Source: Prevotella sp. UBA2742
GTDB taxonomy: Bacteria > Bacteroidota > Bacteroidia > Bacteroidales > Bacteroidaceae
Length of the DNA: 27,985 nucleotides
Direction: 5' to 3'
NCBI GenBank assembly: GCA_002353485.1
Contig: DEJS01000013.1
Span: forward strand, 1 to 27,985
Shown here: positions 1-7,619 of the stretch, in pieces
How positions within the stretch are numbered: the stretch's first letter is position 1
Layout: every line of letters begins with the position of its first letter
Program-made: the position numbers and the translations under genes
The notes under the pieces: generated by a model
The model's database searches: none
What the model saw: the letters and a program-made list of their open reading frames with translations, nothing else
Told to the model about the DNA's origin: nothing

Positions 1-27
1 TCTAGTGAAATCAGGAAAAGTCAGTTT

Positions 28-111
28 CCAACTTGGAAACACATGTACCCAACTTAGAAACAACTGTACCCAACTTGGAAACATAAGTACCCAAGTTGGA
101 AACATAACTTT
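28..111. repeat. Four tandem 21-bp repeats with CCAA-S-TTGG palindromes
   Basis: Four head-to-tail 21-base units lie at 28-48, 49-69, 70-90 and 91-111. Each begins with a near-palindrome of the form CCAACTTGG (CCAAGTTGG in the last unit; one G-to-A change in the second), followed by AAACA and a variable part usually ending in GTAC. Because 21 is a multiple of three, the units read as a seven-residue repeat (QLGNTCT type) in a short frame starting with GTG at base 5. I see no other evidence that this frame is a gene. The units resemble short intergenic repeats I remember from Bacteroidales, but I cannot assign a function. Confidence 0.85.
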
Positions 112-174
112 CCTCACTACCAAAAAAGAAATCCACAGGCACACAAAGGAAAAAAAACTCATAACAACTGAAAC

Positions 175-390
175 CAATATACTACTACGAATTATGCGAA
201 TTTAGAATCAATATACTACTACGAATTACACGAATTACGCGAATTTTACAAGCCGCTGATTATCAAAGGCTATTTAATCCGTTGTATTTAAAAATTCGCC
301 AAATTCGTGTAATTCGTAATAAAAAACAAAATCCGTGTAATCCGTGAAATCCGTTGTTTTAGAAATTCACGTAATTCGTAGTAGTAAGTA
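175..390. repeat. Nested inverted and direct repeats built on ACGAATTA / TAATTCGT
   Basis: Two direct copies start with CAATATACTACTACGAATTA at 175-204 and 209-248. Two reversed relatives follow: about 289-319 (AAATTCGTGTAATTCGT core) pairs with the second copy, and 361-390 (TAATTCGTAGTAGTA core) pairs with the first, so the four arms are nested as A-B-C-D with A:D and B:C. Between C and D, at 331-354, is a triple run of AATCCGT-like units. The block lies downstream of the minus-strand nadK stop and may act as an RNA structure or terminator region, but that is inference. It contains no credible gene. Confidence 0.7.
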
Positions 391-415
391 CCGTTTGTGT
401 GTAGTGGGAGAGCCG

Positions 416-1306
416 TCAATGGCGCTGGTCGGCACCCCACATCATCTTCTCGCGGAGGGTGTGGAAGTAGCGGGTGCCTGAGCGCTTGATGACCTGTACG
501 CGGTAAGGAGCCTTGCGCAGGGTGAGGCGCGTGGAGTCGGGCAGTTTCTCGCTACGCCCGTCCAGCGCCACGAGGAAATTGTGCGAGCGCGTCTCTACCG
601 TCAGGTCGACGACAGCGTCTTCTGAGAAGACGATTGGGCGCACGTTCAGCGAGTGGGGAGCTACCGCCGTCAGCGAGAACACATGAGTGCCGGGCACTAT
701 GATGGGGCCGCCTACAGACAGCGAATAGGCCGTAGAGCCTGTAGGCGTGGACATGATGAGTCCGTCAGCCTGATAGGTGGTCAGCGTCTCGCCATTGATG
801 CAGGCATGAATCGTAATCATCGAGGCATTGTCGCGCTTGAGGATAGCCACATCATTCAGCGCACAAGGATAGCCCTGCAGGGGTTCGCCATTGGTCTCCA
901 CCTGTATGACGGCACGTGTCTCCACACTATAGTCATCTTGACAGAGGGCTTCGACGGTATGTTCTATGTCGTTTGCATTGATGTCGGCAAGGAAGCCCAG
1001 TCGCCCCGTATTTACGCCCAGTATGGGTATTTCCTTGTGGCCCACCATGCTGGCAGTACGCAGGAACGTACCGTCGCCACCCATCGAGATGGCGAAGTCG
1101 GCCTCAAAACTGTCGCCGTCAAAGATGCGCACACCATCTACCATAATTTGCTGGTCGACGGTCAAGAACTCGTAAAACGATTGTTCCATCAGCACCTCGA
1201 CCCTATGCTGAGCAAGGCATGCCAGTATTTTCTGGGCCGATGCCGACTTCTTAGGTTGGTAGGTGTTGCCAAAGATGGCGAACTGAAGTTTTCGCGTGGT
1301 CGTCAT
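416..1306 (-). CDS. nadK: NAD kinase
   Basis: This 296-residue cytosolic enzyme phosphorylates NAD to NADP with ATP, the only route to NADP. The diagnostic GGDGT loop lies at about residues 76-80, followed by NTGRLGFL (99-106), NDVAILK (about 151) and the PTGSTAYSLS segment (188-197) that holds the NAD-binding core. Length matches bacterial NadK. The ATG at 1306 is the natural start, with the N-terminal beta strand (LQFAIFGNTY) directly after it. The gene is divergent from pdxJ, and its promoter overlaps the pdxJ promoter. Downstream lie only repeats. Confidence 0.96.
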   Translation of the reverse strand: MTTTRKLQFAIFGNTYQPKKSASAQKILACLAQHRVEVLMEQSFYEFLTVDQQIMVDGVRIFDGDSFEADFAISMGGDGTFLRTASMVGHKEIPILGVNTGRLGFLADINANDIEHTVEALCQDDYSVETRAVIQVETNGEPLQGYPCALNDVAILKRDNASMITIHACINGETLTTYQADGLIMSTPTGSTAYSLSVGGPIIVPGTHVFSLTAVAPHSLNVRPIVFSEDAVVDLTVETRSHNFLVALDGRSEKLPDSTRLTLRKAPYRVQVIKRSGTRYFHTLREKMMWGADQRH

Positions 1307-1323
1307 TTTTTAAGCCTTTTTCG

Positions 1324-1353
1324 TTGTTTATTGACAATTATTTCGTAACTTTG
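1324..1353 (+). promoter_or_regulatory. pdxJ operon promoter
   Basis: TTG at 1324-1326 is followed by 19 bases and TAACTTTG at 1346-1353, which fits the Bacteroidales sigma-ABfr promoter form. It gives a leader of about 45 bases before pdxJ at 1407. Confidence 0.6.
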
Positions 1354-1359
1354 CCGATG

Positions 1360-1367
1360 CAAAGGTA
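1360..1367 (-). promoter_or_regulatory. nadK promoter -7 element
   Basis: Read on the minus strand this is TACCTTTG, an exact match to the Bacteroidales -7 consensus TAnnTTTG, 53 bases before the nadK ATG. I see no good -33 box. The predicted start of this transcript falls close to the -7 box of the opposing pdxJ promoter. Confidence 0.5.
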
Positions 1368-1406
1368 ATAAATCTTAGTGTAAAAGCATTAAAACGACAC
1401 AGAAAA

Positions 1407-2120
1407 ATGACAAAACTTAGTGTTAATATCAATAAGGTGGCCACTCTACGCAATGCTCGCGGTGGCAACAATCCCGACGTACTGCGTGTAGCACAGGACG
1501 TAGAAGGCTTTGGCGGACAGGGCATCACCGTCCATCCCCGACCAGACGAACGGCACATACGCTATCAAGACGTAAGAGACCTTCGACCACTGGTAAAGAC
1601 AGAATTCAACATTGAGGGCAATCCCATCGACTCGTTTACACAATTGGTGTTAGAAGTATTGCCAACACAGGTAACGCTGGTTCCTGACGGTCACGACCAG
1701 ATAACGTCGAACCACGGCTGGGATACGCTGGAGCACCGCGCATTCCTGACAGACATCTGTAAAGTGTTCAAGCAGGCCTCCATACGCGTTAGTATCTTCG
1801 TCGATGCCGACCCCCGCATGGTAGAAGGAGCCAAGGCCTGCGGAGCCGACCGCGTGGAGCTATACACAGAGCCCTACGCCTCAGGCTATGCACAGGACCG
1901 TGAGGCTGCTATCGCGCCCTTCGTAGCAGCAGCAGAGGAGGCCCGTCACATCGGTCTGGGGCTCAACGCTGGCCATGACCTGTCGTTAGAGAACCTGCGC
2001 TACTTCCACCAACGGATTCCTTGGACCGACGAGGTCAGCATCGGCCATGCACTCATCTGCGACGCCCTATACTTAGGCTTCAAGGAAACCATCCGACAGT
2101 ATTTAGAGTGTCTGAAATAA
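1407..2120 (+). CDS. pdxJ: Pyridoxine 5'-phosphate synthase
   Basis: PdxJ condenses 1-deoxyxylulose 5-phosphate with 3-amino-2-oxopropyl phosphate to make pyridoxine 5'-phosphate, in the DXP-dependent vitamin B6 pathway. The protein has 237 residues, as usual. It opens with the first barrel strand LSVNINKVATLRNARGG, followed by the active-site segment TVHPRPDERHI (His43, Arg45, His50, matching E. coli His45/Arg47/His52). The loop VPDGHDQITSNHGWDT is of the Bacteroidetes kind, differing from the proteobacterial VPEKR form. LGLNAGHDLSLENL and SIGHALI near the end are the phosphate-binding parts. It heads a plus-strand run with the DJ-1, ispD and recG genes. Confidence 0.96.
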   Translation: MTKLSVNINKVATLRNARGGNNPDVLRVAQDVEGFGGQGITVHPRPDERHIRYQDVRDLRPLVKTEFNIEGNPIDSFTQLVLEVLPTQVTLVPDGHDQITSNHGWDTLEHRAFLTDICKVFKQASIRVSIFVDADPRMVEGAKACGADRVELYTEPYASGYAQDREAAIAPFVAAAEEARHIGLGLNAGHDLSLENLRYFHQRIPWTDEVSIGHALICDALYLGFKETIRQYLECLK

Positions 2121-2158
2121 AAATTTACGAACTAACTGATATTCAAGTAAAGTTATTT

Positions 2159-2725
2159 ATGGCAAAAGTATATGTATTTCTGGCAGACGGTTTCGAAGAT
2201 ATCGAGGCCCTCATCCCCGTCGACGTGTGGCGTCGCGGCGGATTGGATGTAACCACAGTGAGCATCAGCGACTTTCCCTTGGTGCAGACCGCCCATGGCG
2301 TCAACATCGAGGCCGACATCATGTTTGAGCAGGGCGATTTCTCGGATGCAGACCTACTGTTCCTTCCTGGAGGCATGCCAGGAGCCTCTAACCTGCATGC
2401 ACACAAGGGGGTCTGTAAGGCTGTTGTCGACCATGCCGCAGCAGGCAAGAAGGTGGCAGCTATCTGTGCCTCGCCAGCTGTCGTGCTGGCTCCCTTAGGC
2501 ATCCTCGACGGCAAGCGCGCCACCTGCTATCCCGGCTTCGAACAGGCGTTGACAGAGGCCACCTATACTGCCGACCTCGTCACCGTAGACGGCAACATCA
2601 CCACAGGTGAGGGACCTGCCGCTGCATTTCCCTTTGCCTACGAGCTGCTCACTCAACTGAAAAATCAGCAAACCGCCGACCAAATAGCCGAGGGCATGCG
2701 TTACAAACACTTGATGGCAAAATAG
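2159..2725 (+). CDS. DJ-1/PfpI family protein (YajL/ThiJ-like)
   Basis: This is a 188-residue single-domain member of the DJ-1/PfpI superfamily. The conserved cysteine sits in the nucleophile elbow AICASP (Cys103), and the supporting glutamate is in DGFEDIEALIP (about Glu16). GGMPGASNL and the C-terminal GEGPAAAFPFAYEL segment are typical of the DJ-1/YajL branch, which is linked to repair of glyoxal damage, redox sensing or chaperone activity; which applies here cannot be told. The frame stays open upstream to 2021, but the extension only reads across the pdxJ 3' end, and the family N-terminus (MAKVYVFLADGFED) fixes the start at 2159, 38 bases after pdxJ. Confidence 0.92.
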   Translation: MAKVYVFLADGFEDIEALIPVDVWRRGGLDVTTVSISDFPLVQTAHGVNIEADIMFEQGDFSDADLLFLPGGMPGASNLHAHKGVCKAVVDHAAAGKKVAAICASPAVVLAPLGILDGKRATCYPGFEQALTEATYTADLVTVDGNITTGEGPAAAFPFAYELLTQLKNQQTADQIAEGMRYKHLMAK

Positions 2726-2753
2726 TTTTTTCGGATAACTCAGATTTAAACTG

Positions 2754-3410
2754 ATGGACTACATCATTATTGTCGCTGGTGGCAAAGGACTGCGCATGGG
2801 ATCAGACATTCCCAAGCAGTTCCTGCCCATCGGAGGCAGGCCTGTGCTGATGCGCACCATAGAACGTTTTCGCAACTACTCCCCCACTCTGGGGATCATA
2901 CTCGTGCTGCCAAAGACACAACAGGAATACTGGAGGGAGTTGTGCCTGAAGCAAGACTTTACTGAGGAGTACCTGCTTGCTGATGGTGGCGAGACGCGTT
3001 TCCACTCTGTGAAGAATGGACTAGGCCTCATTCCCGACAATGAAAAGGGCGTGGTGGGCGTGCATGATGGCGTGCGTCCCTTTGTCAGCATTGATGTCAT
3101 CAGGCGCTGTTATACGTTCGCACATGAACAGGGACCTGTCATTCCTGTCATTCCTGTAGTGGAGACACTGCGACATGTGACGGAAGGCACCAAGCCACGT
3201 AGTGACTACCGACTGGTACAAACCCCGCAGGTTTTTGACATACAGTTGCTGAAGACAGCATACAAACAGGATTACAGCGATGCTTTTACAGACGATGCCA
3301 GTGTGGTGGAAGCCTTAGGCCACCCCGTCGGACTTGTCGACGGCAACCGCGAAAATATCAAGATTACCACTCCATACGACCTAAAAATTGCTGAAACACT
3401 GTTAGGATGA
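2754..3410 (+). CDS. ispD: 2-C-methyl-D-erythritol 4-phosphate cytidylyltransferase
   Basis: IspD transfers CMP from CTP to methylerythritol 4-phosphate, the third step of the non-mevalonate isoprenoid pathway. The 218-residue protein begins with the nucleotide-binding signature VAGGKGLRMGSDIPKQFLPI (residues 7-26; Arg14 and Lys21 are the expected catalytic basics). TRFHSVKNGL, VHDGVRPF (103-110), RLVQTPQVF and the C-terminal NIKITTPYDLKIAETLL complete the family pattern. The stop overlaps the start of recG by four bases (ATGA), which suggests translational coupling. Confidence 0.96.
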   Translation: MDYIIIVAGGKGLRMGSDIPKQFLPIGGRPVLMRTIERFRNYSPTLGIILVLPKTQQEYWRELCLKQDFTEEYLLADGGETRFHSVKNGLGLIPDNEKGVVGVHDGVRPFVSIDVIRRCYTFAHEQGPVIPVIPVVETLRHVTEGTKPRSDYRLVQTPQVFDIQLLKTAYKQDYSDAFTDDASVVEALGHPVGLVDGNRENIKITTPYDLKIAETLLG

Positions 3411-5509
3411 CTGATATACTGCAACAAGACATCCAATATCTGCCAGGGGTGGGCCCCCAGCGCAAAAAGATGCTCAGCGACGAGCTGGGCATCAACAACT
3501 TTGGTGACTTGCTGGAGTACTATCCCTACAAACATGTAGACCGCTCGAGGGTATACAGCATCCACGAGCTGACAGGCGACATGCCCTTCGTACAGGTGAA
3601 AGGCCGCATCCTCTCGTTTGAAACATTTCAGATGGGGCCACGTAAGAAACGCGTCGTAGCCCATTTCACTGACGGTTCAGGCAAAGTGATGGACCTCACA
3701 TGGTTTAACTACGCAGAAAGTGTCATCAAAAAGTATAGGATAGGGACGGAGTATATCGTTTTTGGACGTCCACAAGTATTCAACGGACGCATACAGGTAG
3801 TACATCCTGATATGGACGAGGCCAACAAATTAGAGCTCTCGGCTATGGGTATGCAGCCCTACTACAACACATCCGAGAAGATGAAGAAGACCGGTCTTAA
3901 CAGCCGTGCCTTAGAGCGATTCACCAAGTCGCTCCTCGACGTACTAAAAGAGCCGTTAACTGAAACACTGCCCGACTTCATAACGCAGCGTCTACACCTA
4001 ATGTCGCGTGACGAAGCATTACGAAAGATACACTACCCCCAAAACGCCAAGCAGTTAGAACAGGCCCGTCTACGACTAAAGTTTGAGGAGTTGTTCTACG
4101 TACAGCTGAACATCCTAAGATATGCCAGTGACCAGCGTCGCAAATATCGTGGTTATGTATTCTCAAGGGTTGGCGAGCTGTTCAATGGCTTCTATCATAA
4201 CAACCTGCCCTTTTCATTGACGGAAGCACAAAAACGCGTCATCCGCGAGATACGCAAGGACATCGGTTCCGGACGCCAGATGAACCGCTTGCTACAAGGT
4301 GACGTAGGAAGTGGCAAGACACTGGTGGCCCTGATGTCGATGTTGATTGCGTTGGATAACGGCTACCAGGCCTGTATCATGGCCCCTACAGAGATTCTGG
4401 CCGAGCAACACCTGCAGACCATTATGGATTTCCTCAAGGACATGCCTATCCGCGTGGCCCTTCTGACTGGTATTGTCAAGGGCAAGCGTCGACAGGAGAT
4501 TCTTGACGGTCTTATGGACGGCACTGTTCACATTCTCGTAGGCACCCATGCCATCATCGAGGACACAGTACAATTTGCCCGTTTAGGCATGGTGGTTGTC
4601 GACGAGCAACACCGCTTTGGAGTGGCCCAGCGCGCCAAGTTGTGGAGCAAGAGCACGAACCCGCCCCACGTGCTGGTAATGACAGCTACCCCAATCCCCC
4701 GCACCCTGGCTATGACGCTGTATGGTGACCTTGACGTCAGCGTCATCGATGAGTTACCTCCTGGACGCAAACCCATCGTCACACAGCACGTCTTTGACCG
4801 TTCTATGCCTTCGCTCTACGACGGTATACGCAAGCAAATTAACATGGGGCGACAAGTGTATTTTGTCTTCCCCCTCATTGAAGAAAGCGAGAAGATAGAC
4901 CTAAAGAATCTGGAGGATGGTTTCGAGGTATTGACACAAGTATTCCCCGAATTCAGACTGAGCAAGGTACATGGAAAGATGAGACCTGCTGAAAAGGAGG
5001 CCGAGATGCAGAAGTTTGTCAATGGCGAGACGCAGATACTGGTGGCCACCACAGTCATTGAGGTAGGCGTCAACGTGCCCAACGCCTCGGTCATGGTCAT
5101 ACTTGAAGCCCAGCGTTTCGGACTGTCCCAGCTGCACCAACTCAGAGGGCGCGTGGGACGTGGTGCCGAACAATCGTACTGCATCCTTGTCACCAACTCC
5201 AAACTAGCCGAGGACACCCGTAAGCGCATCGACATCATGTGCGAAACTAACGATGGTTTCCGCATCGCAGAGGCCGACTTGAAGCTGCGTGGCCCTGGCG
5301 ATCTGGAGGGGACCCAGCAAAGCGGCATGGCCTTCGACTTGAAAATAGCTGATATTGCTCACGATGGCCAGTTAGTCCAGATGGCTCGCGACGAAGCGCA
5401 AGCCATTATCGATGACGACCCACAATGTCTGTCAGGTCGCTATTCCATACTATGGAAACGCCTTAAGGAACTGCGCAAGACCAATATTAACTGGGGGGTA
5501 ATTTCTTAA
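3407..5509 (+). CDS. recG: ATP-dependent DNA helicase RecG
   Basis: RecG reverses stalled replication forks and branch-migrates Holliday junctions. The 700 residues show the N-terminal wedge (HhH-like YLPGVGPQRKKML at 11-23, then the OB-fold to about 145), helicase motif I GDVGSGKT (298-305), motif II DEQH (399-402), motif III TATPIPRTLA, and the motif VI region QLRGRVGRG. The final part has the RecG-specific ADLKLRGPGDLEGTQQSG. DEQH instead of DEAH or DEQH is within the family range. It ends the pdxJ run. No strong GC-rich terminator follows; only GTGTT/AACAC-type small repeats lie at 5524-5553. Confidence 0.97.
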   Translation: MTDILQQDIQYLPGVGPQRKKMLSDELGINNFGDLLEYYPYKHVDRSRVYSIHELTGDMPFVQVKGRILSFETFQMGPRKKRVVAHFTDGSGKVMDLTWFNYAESVIKKYRIGTEYIVFGRPQVFNGRIQVVHPDMDEANKLELSAMGMQPYYNTSEKMKKTGLNSRALERFTKSLLDVLKEPLTETLPDFITQRLHLMSRDEALRKIHYPQNAKQLEQARLRLKFEELFYVQLNILRYASDQRRKYRGYVFSRVGELFNGFYHNNLPFSLTEAQKRVIREIRKDIGSGRQMNRLLQGDVGSGKTLVALMSMLIALDNGYQACIMAPTEILAEQHLQTIMDFLKDMPIRVALLTGIVKGKRRQEILDGLMDGTVHILVGTHAIIEDTVQFARLGMVVVDEQHRFGVAQRAKLWSKSTNPPHVLVMTATPIPRTLAMTLYGDLDVSVIDELPPGRKPIVTQHVFDRSMPSLYDGIRKQINMGRQVYFVFPLIEESEKIDLKNLEDGFEVLTQVFPEFRLSKVHGKMRPAEKEAEMQKFVNGETQILVATTVIEVGVNVPNASVMVILEAQRFGLSQLHQLRGRVGRGAEQSYCILVTNSKLAEDTRKRIDIMCETNDGFRIAEADLKLRGPGDLEGTQQSGMAFDLKIADIAHDGQLVQMARDEAQAIIDDDPQCLSGRYSILWKRLKELRKTNINWGVIS

Positions 5510-5556
5510 AATTATCAAGACAAGTGTTAAAACACACAAAAAGAGTGTTAACATCC

Positions 5557-5586
5557 TTGCCCTTTGCAAAATTTTTAGTACCTTTG
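5557..5586 (+). promoter_or_regulatory. Promoter of the M23/LysM gene, with structured leader
   Basis: TTG at 5557-5559, 19 bases, then TACCTTTG at 5579-5586. The leader of about 47 bases holds a perfect hairpin GTTCTG-tttc-CAGAAC (5591-5606), and its left half can instead pair as TTCTGTTT with AAACAGAA at about 5619-5626. Confidence 0.6.
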
Positions 5587-5639
5587 CAGCGTTCTGTTTC
5601 CAGAACACTCCTTTTTCAAAACAGAAACCTCTATTAAAT

Positions 5640-6578
5640 ATGAAGATATTGAAGACAATTGCATTTTTGGTTTTTGCAACGATGAGTACTCTCCCGACGA
5701 TGGGTCAAGACTTATTGGCACGCCAAGCCCCTATTGACAGAACGATGAAAGCAGTCGACAGTGTAGCATTGCACCGACTGATAGAGATAGAGAGCTACGA
5801 TTCTCCCTCTGCTGACCTTTACGACGACTGGGACAACCTGCACGCCCACAGCAAGGTTACAGAGCTGCCTGACTCGTTTCGCATCTCGTTGAAGAATTTC
5901 TGCATGCCCACCACCAGCCGTGTGCTGACCTCTAACTTTGGTCCCCGTTGGCATCGCCAGCACAAGGGTCTGGACATCAAAGTTTACATTGGTGATACCA
6001 TCCGTGCTGCATTTGATGGCAAGGTACGTGTGGTACGCTACGAAGGTCGAGGATATGGCAAGTATGTCGTTATACGTCACGATAACGGTCTTGAGACCTA
6101 CTACGCCCACATGTCAAAACAGCTGGTAGAAGAAGACCAAGAGGTACGCGCTGGCGACCCCATAGGCCTGGGTGGCAATACTGGTCGTAGCACGGGGTCG
6201 CACCTGCACTTTGAGACACGCCTCTGTGGCGTAGCCTTGAACCCGGCCCTGTTGTTCGACTTCCGCAACCAAGACGTAGTAGACGACAGCTATCTCTTCC
6301 GTAAGTCTAGTTATCAGAGGGAGTCGATTGCTGCCACTCGTCTGCGTGGTGTCAACGCCATCAGTTTCGGAAGCAACGACACCGACGATGTGGAGATGGC
6401 CAATGCAGCCCCTGCAGCCTCCTATGCGCAGGAGACTCGTTTCCACAAGGTAAAGAAGGGTGAGACGCTCTATAGCATAGCCCGTCACCGTGGCACCACT
6501 GTGCAGGCTATCATGAAGCTGAACCACTTGAAGAAAAACAGCAAGTTACGCCCAGGTCAAATCCTGAAGTTCAACTAA
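5640..6578 (+). CDS. Secreted M23 (LytM-type) metallopeptidase with C-terminal LysM
   Basis: This 312-residue protein has a signal peptide (residues 1 to about 22, hydrophobic TIAFLVFATMSTLPT) and should act on peptidoglycan in the periplasm. The M23 domain spans roughly residues 90-205 and carries all zinc and catalytic positions: HKGLD (His108, Asp112), YYAHMSK (His157) and SHLHFE (His188, His190). After a linker of about 60 residues, a LysM domain occupies 269-312 (HKVKKGETLYSIARHRGTTV to the end). A complete active site argues for a real endopeptidase rather than an EnvC-like activator, but that is inferred. It is a single gene with its own promoter. Confidence 0.93.
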   Translation: MKILKTIAFLVFATMSTLPTMGQDLLARQAPIDRTMKAVDSVALHRLIEIESYDSPSADLYDDWDNLHAHSKVTELPDSFRISLKNFCMPTTSRVLTSNFGPRWHRQHKGLDIKVYIGDTIRAAFDGKVRVVRYEGRGYGKYVVIRHDNGLETYYAHMSKQLVEEDQEVRAGDPIGLGGNTGRSTGSHLHFETRLCGVALNPALLFDFRNQDVVDDSYLFRKSSYQRESIAATRLRGVNAISFGSNDTDDVEMANAAPAASYAQETRFHKVKKGETLYSIARHRGTTVQAIMKLNHLKKNSKLRPGQILKFN

Positions 6579-6629
6579 AGGTTCACTACCTGCTCATTTT
6601 TTCATTGAGATTGATAAAAATTTGTCCAT

Positions 6630-6662
6630 GGGGGAGCATCGTTAGCGGTGTTCCCCTTTTTG
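6630..6662 (+). terminator. Intrinsic terminator of the M23/LysM gene
   Basis: GGGGAGCA (6631-6638) pairs with TGTTCCCC (6649-6656) over a 10-base loop with one G-U pair, followed by TTTTT at 6657-6661. This is a standard rho-independent form, 50 bases after the stop. Confidence 0.8.
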
Positions 6663-6675
6663 CAGGCATACACTA

Positions 6676-6743
6676 TTTAGGGTTTTCCCTAAACAAATAT
6701 GGGGAGTTTCCCCTTGTTCTTTCATGGAAAATCCCTATCTTTG
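6676..6743 (+). promoter_or_regulatory. Lipoprotein gene promoter with two upstream hairpins
   Basis: TTG at 6714-6716, 19 bases, then TATCTTTG at 6736-6743 form a good promoter 30 bases before the start codon. Just upstream are TTTAGGG-tttt-CCCTAAA (6676-6693, perfect 7-bp stem) and GGGGA-gtt-TCCCC (6701-6713). The second touches the -33 box, so a regulator could bind there; no binding protein is known from this window. Confidence 0.55.
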
Positions 6744-6773
6744 CAGCGTAAAACCAAAAACGAAGAATGAATT

Positions 6774-7619
6774 ATGAAGAAGAATATCTTATTGCTGATG
6801 TGCCCGTTGGTACTGCTGACAGGATGTGGAACCTACACTGGACAGGGTGCCGCCACGGGAGGTACGTTCGGAGCCATCCTTGGCTCAGCCATCGGTGGCA
6901 TCTCAGGAGGCCGTCATGGAAGTAATATGGGTACCATCATTGGCATGGCAGGCGGTGCAGCAGTAGGAGCTGCCGTAGGCTCGGCAGCCGACCGAGAGGT
7001 GTATGAGGAGCAGGCACGTCGCCAGTCGCGCTATGACAACAGCCGTTACGAAAACAGTCGCTACAACCAAAGGGTGTACGATGAAAGAGATGCTGACGAT
7101 AGAGACGTTGACGACAGCGGCTACGACTCCACAAACAGTGGCGACGACCGTATCGACTTCGATGCTCCCGGACCTCGAGACGGCCGTGGCACCTATTCTG
7201 CCTCGAAACCTCGCAGCATCACCCCTATAGAGGGTACTGAGCCTGGCTACCATGTCAAGTACAATGCTGAGATAGAGATACGCAATGCCCGTGTCATTGA
7301 CGCTAACCGCGATGGAATACTATGCGGTGGAGAAGAATGTAAGGTAACTTTCGAGGTGATGAACCGCTCGTCAAAAACGCTCTACGATGTACAGCCCACA
7401 GTGTTCGACGTAACGGGTAACAAACACATCCACATTTCACCCAATCTGCATGTGGAAAGTATTGCCCCCAATAGCGGTATACGTTATACGGCCTCTATCC
7501 TGGCTGACAAAAAGCTGAAGGATGGGAGCATTGTCATCCGTGTCGGTGTAACACAAGGCAACAGGGAGATTACGTCACAGATGAAGGAATTTAACGTTCG
7601 GACGGAGCGGAAACGTTAG
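6774..7619 (+). CDS. Glycine-zipper lipoprotein with EF-hand-like loop
   Basis: A 281-residue envelope protein. The lipobox LLTGC makes Cys18 the likely lipidated residue. Residues 24-72 form a glycine zipper (GGTFGAILGSAIGGISGG and AGGAAVGAAVGSAA), typical of outer-membrane lipoproteins. Residues 75-130 are a polar linker with repeated SRY units and runs of Asp/Tyr. From about 157 to 281 is a beta-rich domain (YNAEIEIRNARVI to FNVRTERKR) that looks like an Ig-like or CARDB-like fold. Within it DANRDGILCGGE (176-187) fits the 12-position calcium-binding EF-hand loop. The function is unknown. Its last 29 bases overlap the end of the convergent rlpA gene. Confidence 0.82.
   Translation: MKKNILLLMCPLVLLTGCGTYTGQGAATGGTFGAILGSAIGGISGGRHGSNMGTIIGMAGGAAVGAAVGSAADREVYEEQARRQSRYDNSRYENSRYNQRVYDERDADDRDVDDSGYDSTNSGDDRIDFDAPGPRDGRGTYSASKPRSITPIEGTEPGYHVKYNAEIEIRNARVIDANRDGILCGGEECKVTFEVMNRSSKTLYDVQPTVFDVTGNKHIHISPNLHVESIAPNSGIRYTASILADKKLKDGSIVIRVGVTQGNREITSQMKEFNVRTERKR

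Larger units (their letters stand above)
1..415. other. Gene-free, repeat-rich end of the window
   Basis: No convincing coding sequence lies here. A TAG at 3-5 could be the stop of a gene lying to the left, but nothing in the window can confirm that. The stretch consists of the 21-bp tandem repeats, an A-rich linker, and the nested inverted repeats. The short frame from 5 to 205 is explained by the tandem repeat and low-complexity sequence. Confidence 0.6.

Noticed and set aside
5..205. 66-codon frame with heptapeptide repeats
   Set aside because: It is explained by 21-bp DNA repeats and an A-rich tail, with no promoter or homologous domain I recognise.
653..1348. Long open frame (231 codons) on the plus strand opposite nadK
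   Set aside because: It is fully antisense to a well-supported nadK gene, has no family motif, and reads low-quality Arg/His-rich protein typical of a shadow frame.
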